Source of the DNA: Candidatus Aminicenantota bacterium
Lineage (GTDB): Bacteria; Acidobacteriota; Aminicenantia; Aminicenantales; Aminicenantaceae
Length of the DNA: 6,781 nucleotides
Direction of reading: 5' to 3'
Assembly: GCA_030615975.1 (NCBI GenBank)
Contig: JAUWYH010000087.1
Location: 1 to 6,781, forward strand
In this document: in pieces, positions 5,728 to 6,781 of the stretch
Layout of the letters: every line of letters begins with the position of its first letter
Numbering within the stretch: position 1 is the first letter of the stretch
Translations under genes and position numbers: made by a program
Notes under the pieces: generated by a model
Told to the model about the DNA's origin: nothing
The model's input: only the letters and a program-made list of their open reading frames with translations
Databases searched by the model: none

Positions 5728-6781
5728 ATTTTCTTAACTCTTCATTTTTTAAAAAATACCTGCTCCCTGGTTTTGTCTTTCAATCGGTTGTTATCGCTGG
5801 AGGTTATGGAACCGGGAGAGAACTCGTAGAGTATTTCCTTAATTATGGACCTTTAGGAGGCTTATTGGGAATGTTTCTAGTCACTACAGTTTTATGGTCA
5901 ATATTACTAGCTTTAACATTTGAATTTTCCCGAATATATCGTGCTTATGATTATCGAACATTTTTCATGGAATTGCTTGGTCCTTTTTGGTTTATTTTTG
6001 AAATCCTCTATTTTATTCTGTTGTTTATAGTTCTGGCTGTAATCGGCTCTGCGGCCGGCGTTTTGCTCAGAGATAATTTCAACATTCCCTATATGGCGGG
6101 AGTTATGTTTATGTTAGCTGCCATAGGATTTTTAACCTTCAAAGGGGGCGGATGGATTGAAAAATTCCTTTCAAGCTGGTCGATTATCCTCTATCTTGTC
6201 TATGCAGCTTTTTTTGTGGTTGCTCTCCTTAAATTTGGCCCGGAGATTCAGAAAAATTTATCTTCTGCCGTCATTCTTCCTAAATGGGCGCTGGGAGGAT
6301 TCAAATACGCGCTTTACAACATGGGAGTTATTCCTGCTGTCCTTTTTTGTATCACTCATGTTGAGACACGAAAAGAAGCTCTCTCTGCTGGCTTAATCGG
6401 GGGGTTGATTGGGATTTTTCCTGGCTTTTTATTTTATATTGCCGTGCTCGGCCATTACCCAGATGTTTTGCCAGAAGAAGTTCCAGCTATCTACGTCCTT
6501 CATCAAACTGGATTTCCCTTTTTATTAATTCTTTTCCAGGTTGTCCTGTTTGGAACTTTAATCGAAACAGGAACTGGGTTCATTCATGCCGTTAACGAAC
6601 GAATCCACTCAGCTCTCAGGGCAAAAGGAAAAAAACTTCTATCATGGCAAAGGCCTCTTGTGGCTATAGCACTTCTTTTAGCCAGTCTAGGAATATCAAC
6701 CTTTGGATTGATTAATTTGATTGCAAAAGGATACGGTAGTATCAGTTGGGGATTTTTCTTCGTCTTTTTTATTCCCCTTAT
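5724..6781 (+). CDS. YkvI-type membrane transporter, 3' end outside window
   Basis: The 352 visible codons encode a strongly hydrophobic inner-membrane protein. At least nine likely membrane segments are visible, at about 15-38, 44-66, 90-112, 121-140, 151-171, 190-210, 220-242, 262-285 and 312-333, with a further one begun at 339. The first is interrupted by AGGYGTGREL (residues 25-34), a glycine-rich break like the unwound helix of LeuT-fold carriers and like GAGFASGQE in the YkvI family (COG3949). Family length is roughly 340-400, so little more than the end is missing. Substrate and biological role are unknown to me; coupling to an ion gradient is inferred from the fold. The ATG is fixed by an in-frame TAA immediately before it, with a weak AGG six bases upstream. 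It diverges from the tRNA-tig-lon-rho block and has no visible functional tie to it. Confidence 0.75.
   Translation, partial: MNFLNSSFFKKYLLPGFVFQSVVIAGGYGTGRELVEYFLNYGPLGGLLGMFLVTTVLWSILLALTFEFSRIYRAYDYRTFFMELLGPFWFIFEILYFILLFIVLAVIGSAAGVLLRDNFNIPYMAGVMFMLAAIGFLTFKGGGWIEKFLSSWSIILYLVYAAFFVVALLKFGPEIQKNLSSAVILPKWALGGFKYALYNMGVIPAVLFCITHVETRKEALSAGLIGGLIGIFPGFLFYIAVLGHYPDVLPEEVPAIYVLHQTGFPFLLILFQVVLFGTLIETGTGFIHAVNERIHSALRAKGKKLLSWQRPLVAIALLLASLGISTFGLINLIAKGYGSISWGFFFVFFIPL

Overview
The window is bacterial, AT-rich chromosomal DNA from the cytosolic protein quality-control region. Nothing in it looks phage- or plasmid-borne, and I see no insertion sequence, CRISPR array or integron. The phylum cannot be fixed from this sequence. 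The compact Rho and the tig-clp-lon gene order occur in many Gram-negative and deep-branching lineages.

Layout. One minus-strand block runs from about 5400 down to 1: tRNA-Leu(UAG) (5316-5400), tig for trigger factor (3995-5254), a 392-base stretch that looks empty but is not (3603-3994), lon (1176-3602), and rho (1-1099, cut by the window edge before its C-terminus). On the plus strand, diverging from the tRNA, lie a doubtful small reading frame (about 5533-5727) and the first 352 codons of a YkvI-type membrane transporter (5724 to the window end).

The most notable region is the tig-lon gap. In many bacteria the order is tig-clpP-clpX-lon. Here the gap holds, in the expected order and strand, a 46-codon frame that starts like ClpP (LIP, EQ, FDIYSR and LKD in family positions) and then stops. 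It is followed by a frame that starts like the ClpX zinc-finger domain, with Cys18 conserved, Cys15 replaced by Asn and the last zinc Cys replaced by a TGA stop. I read these as relics of clpP and clpX left after in-place decay. The catalytic parts of both genes are gone. This locus then keeps a chaperone (trigger factor) and one ATP-dependent protease (Lon), with no ClpXP. Whether intact clpP and clpX exist elsewhere in the genome cannot be seen here.

Other points worth a look: a block in the Lon linker where the usual conserved helix is unrecognisable and may be frame-scrambled; a perfect 17-base tandem duplication that separates a good Shine-Dalgarno sequence from the tig start codon; and an alanine in Rho at the position of E. 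coli Asp210.
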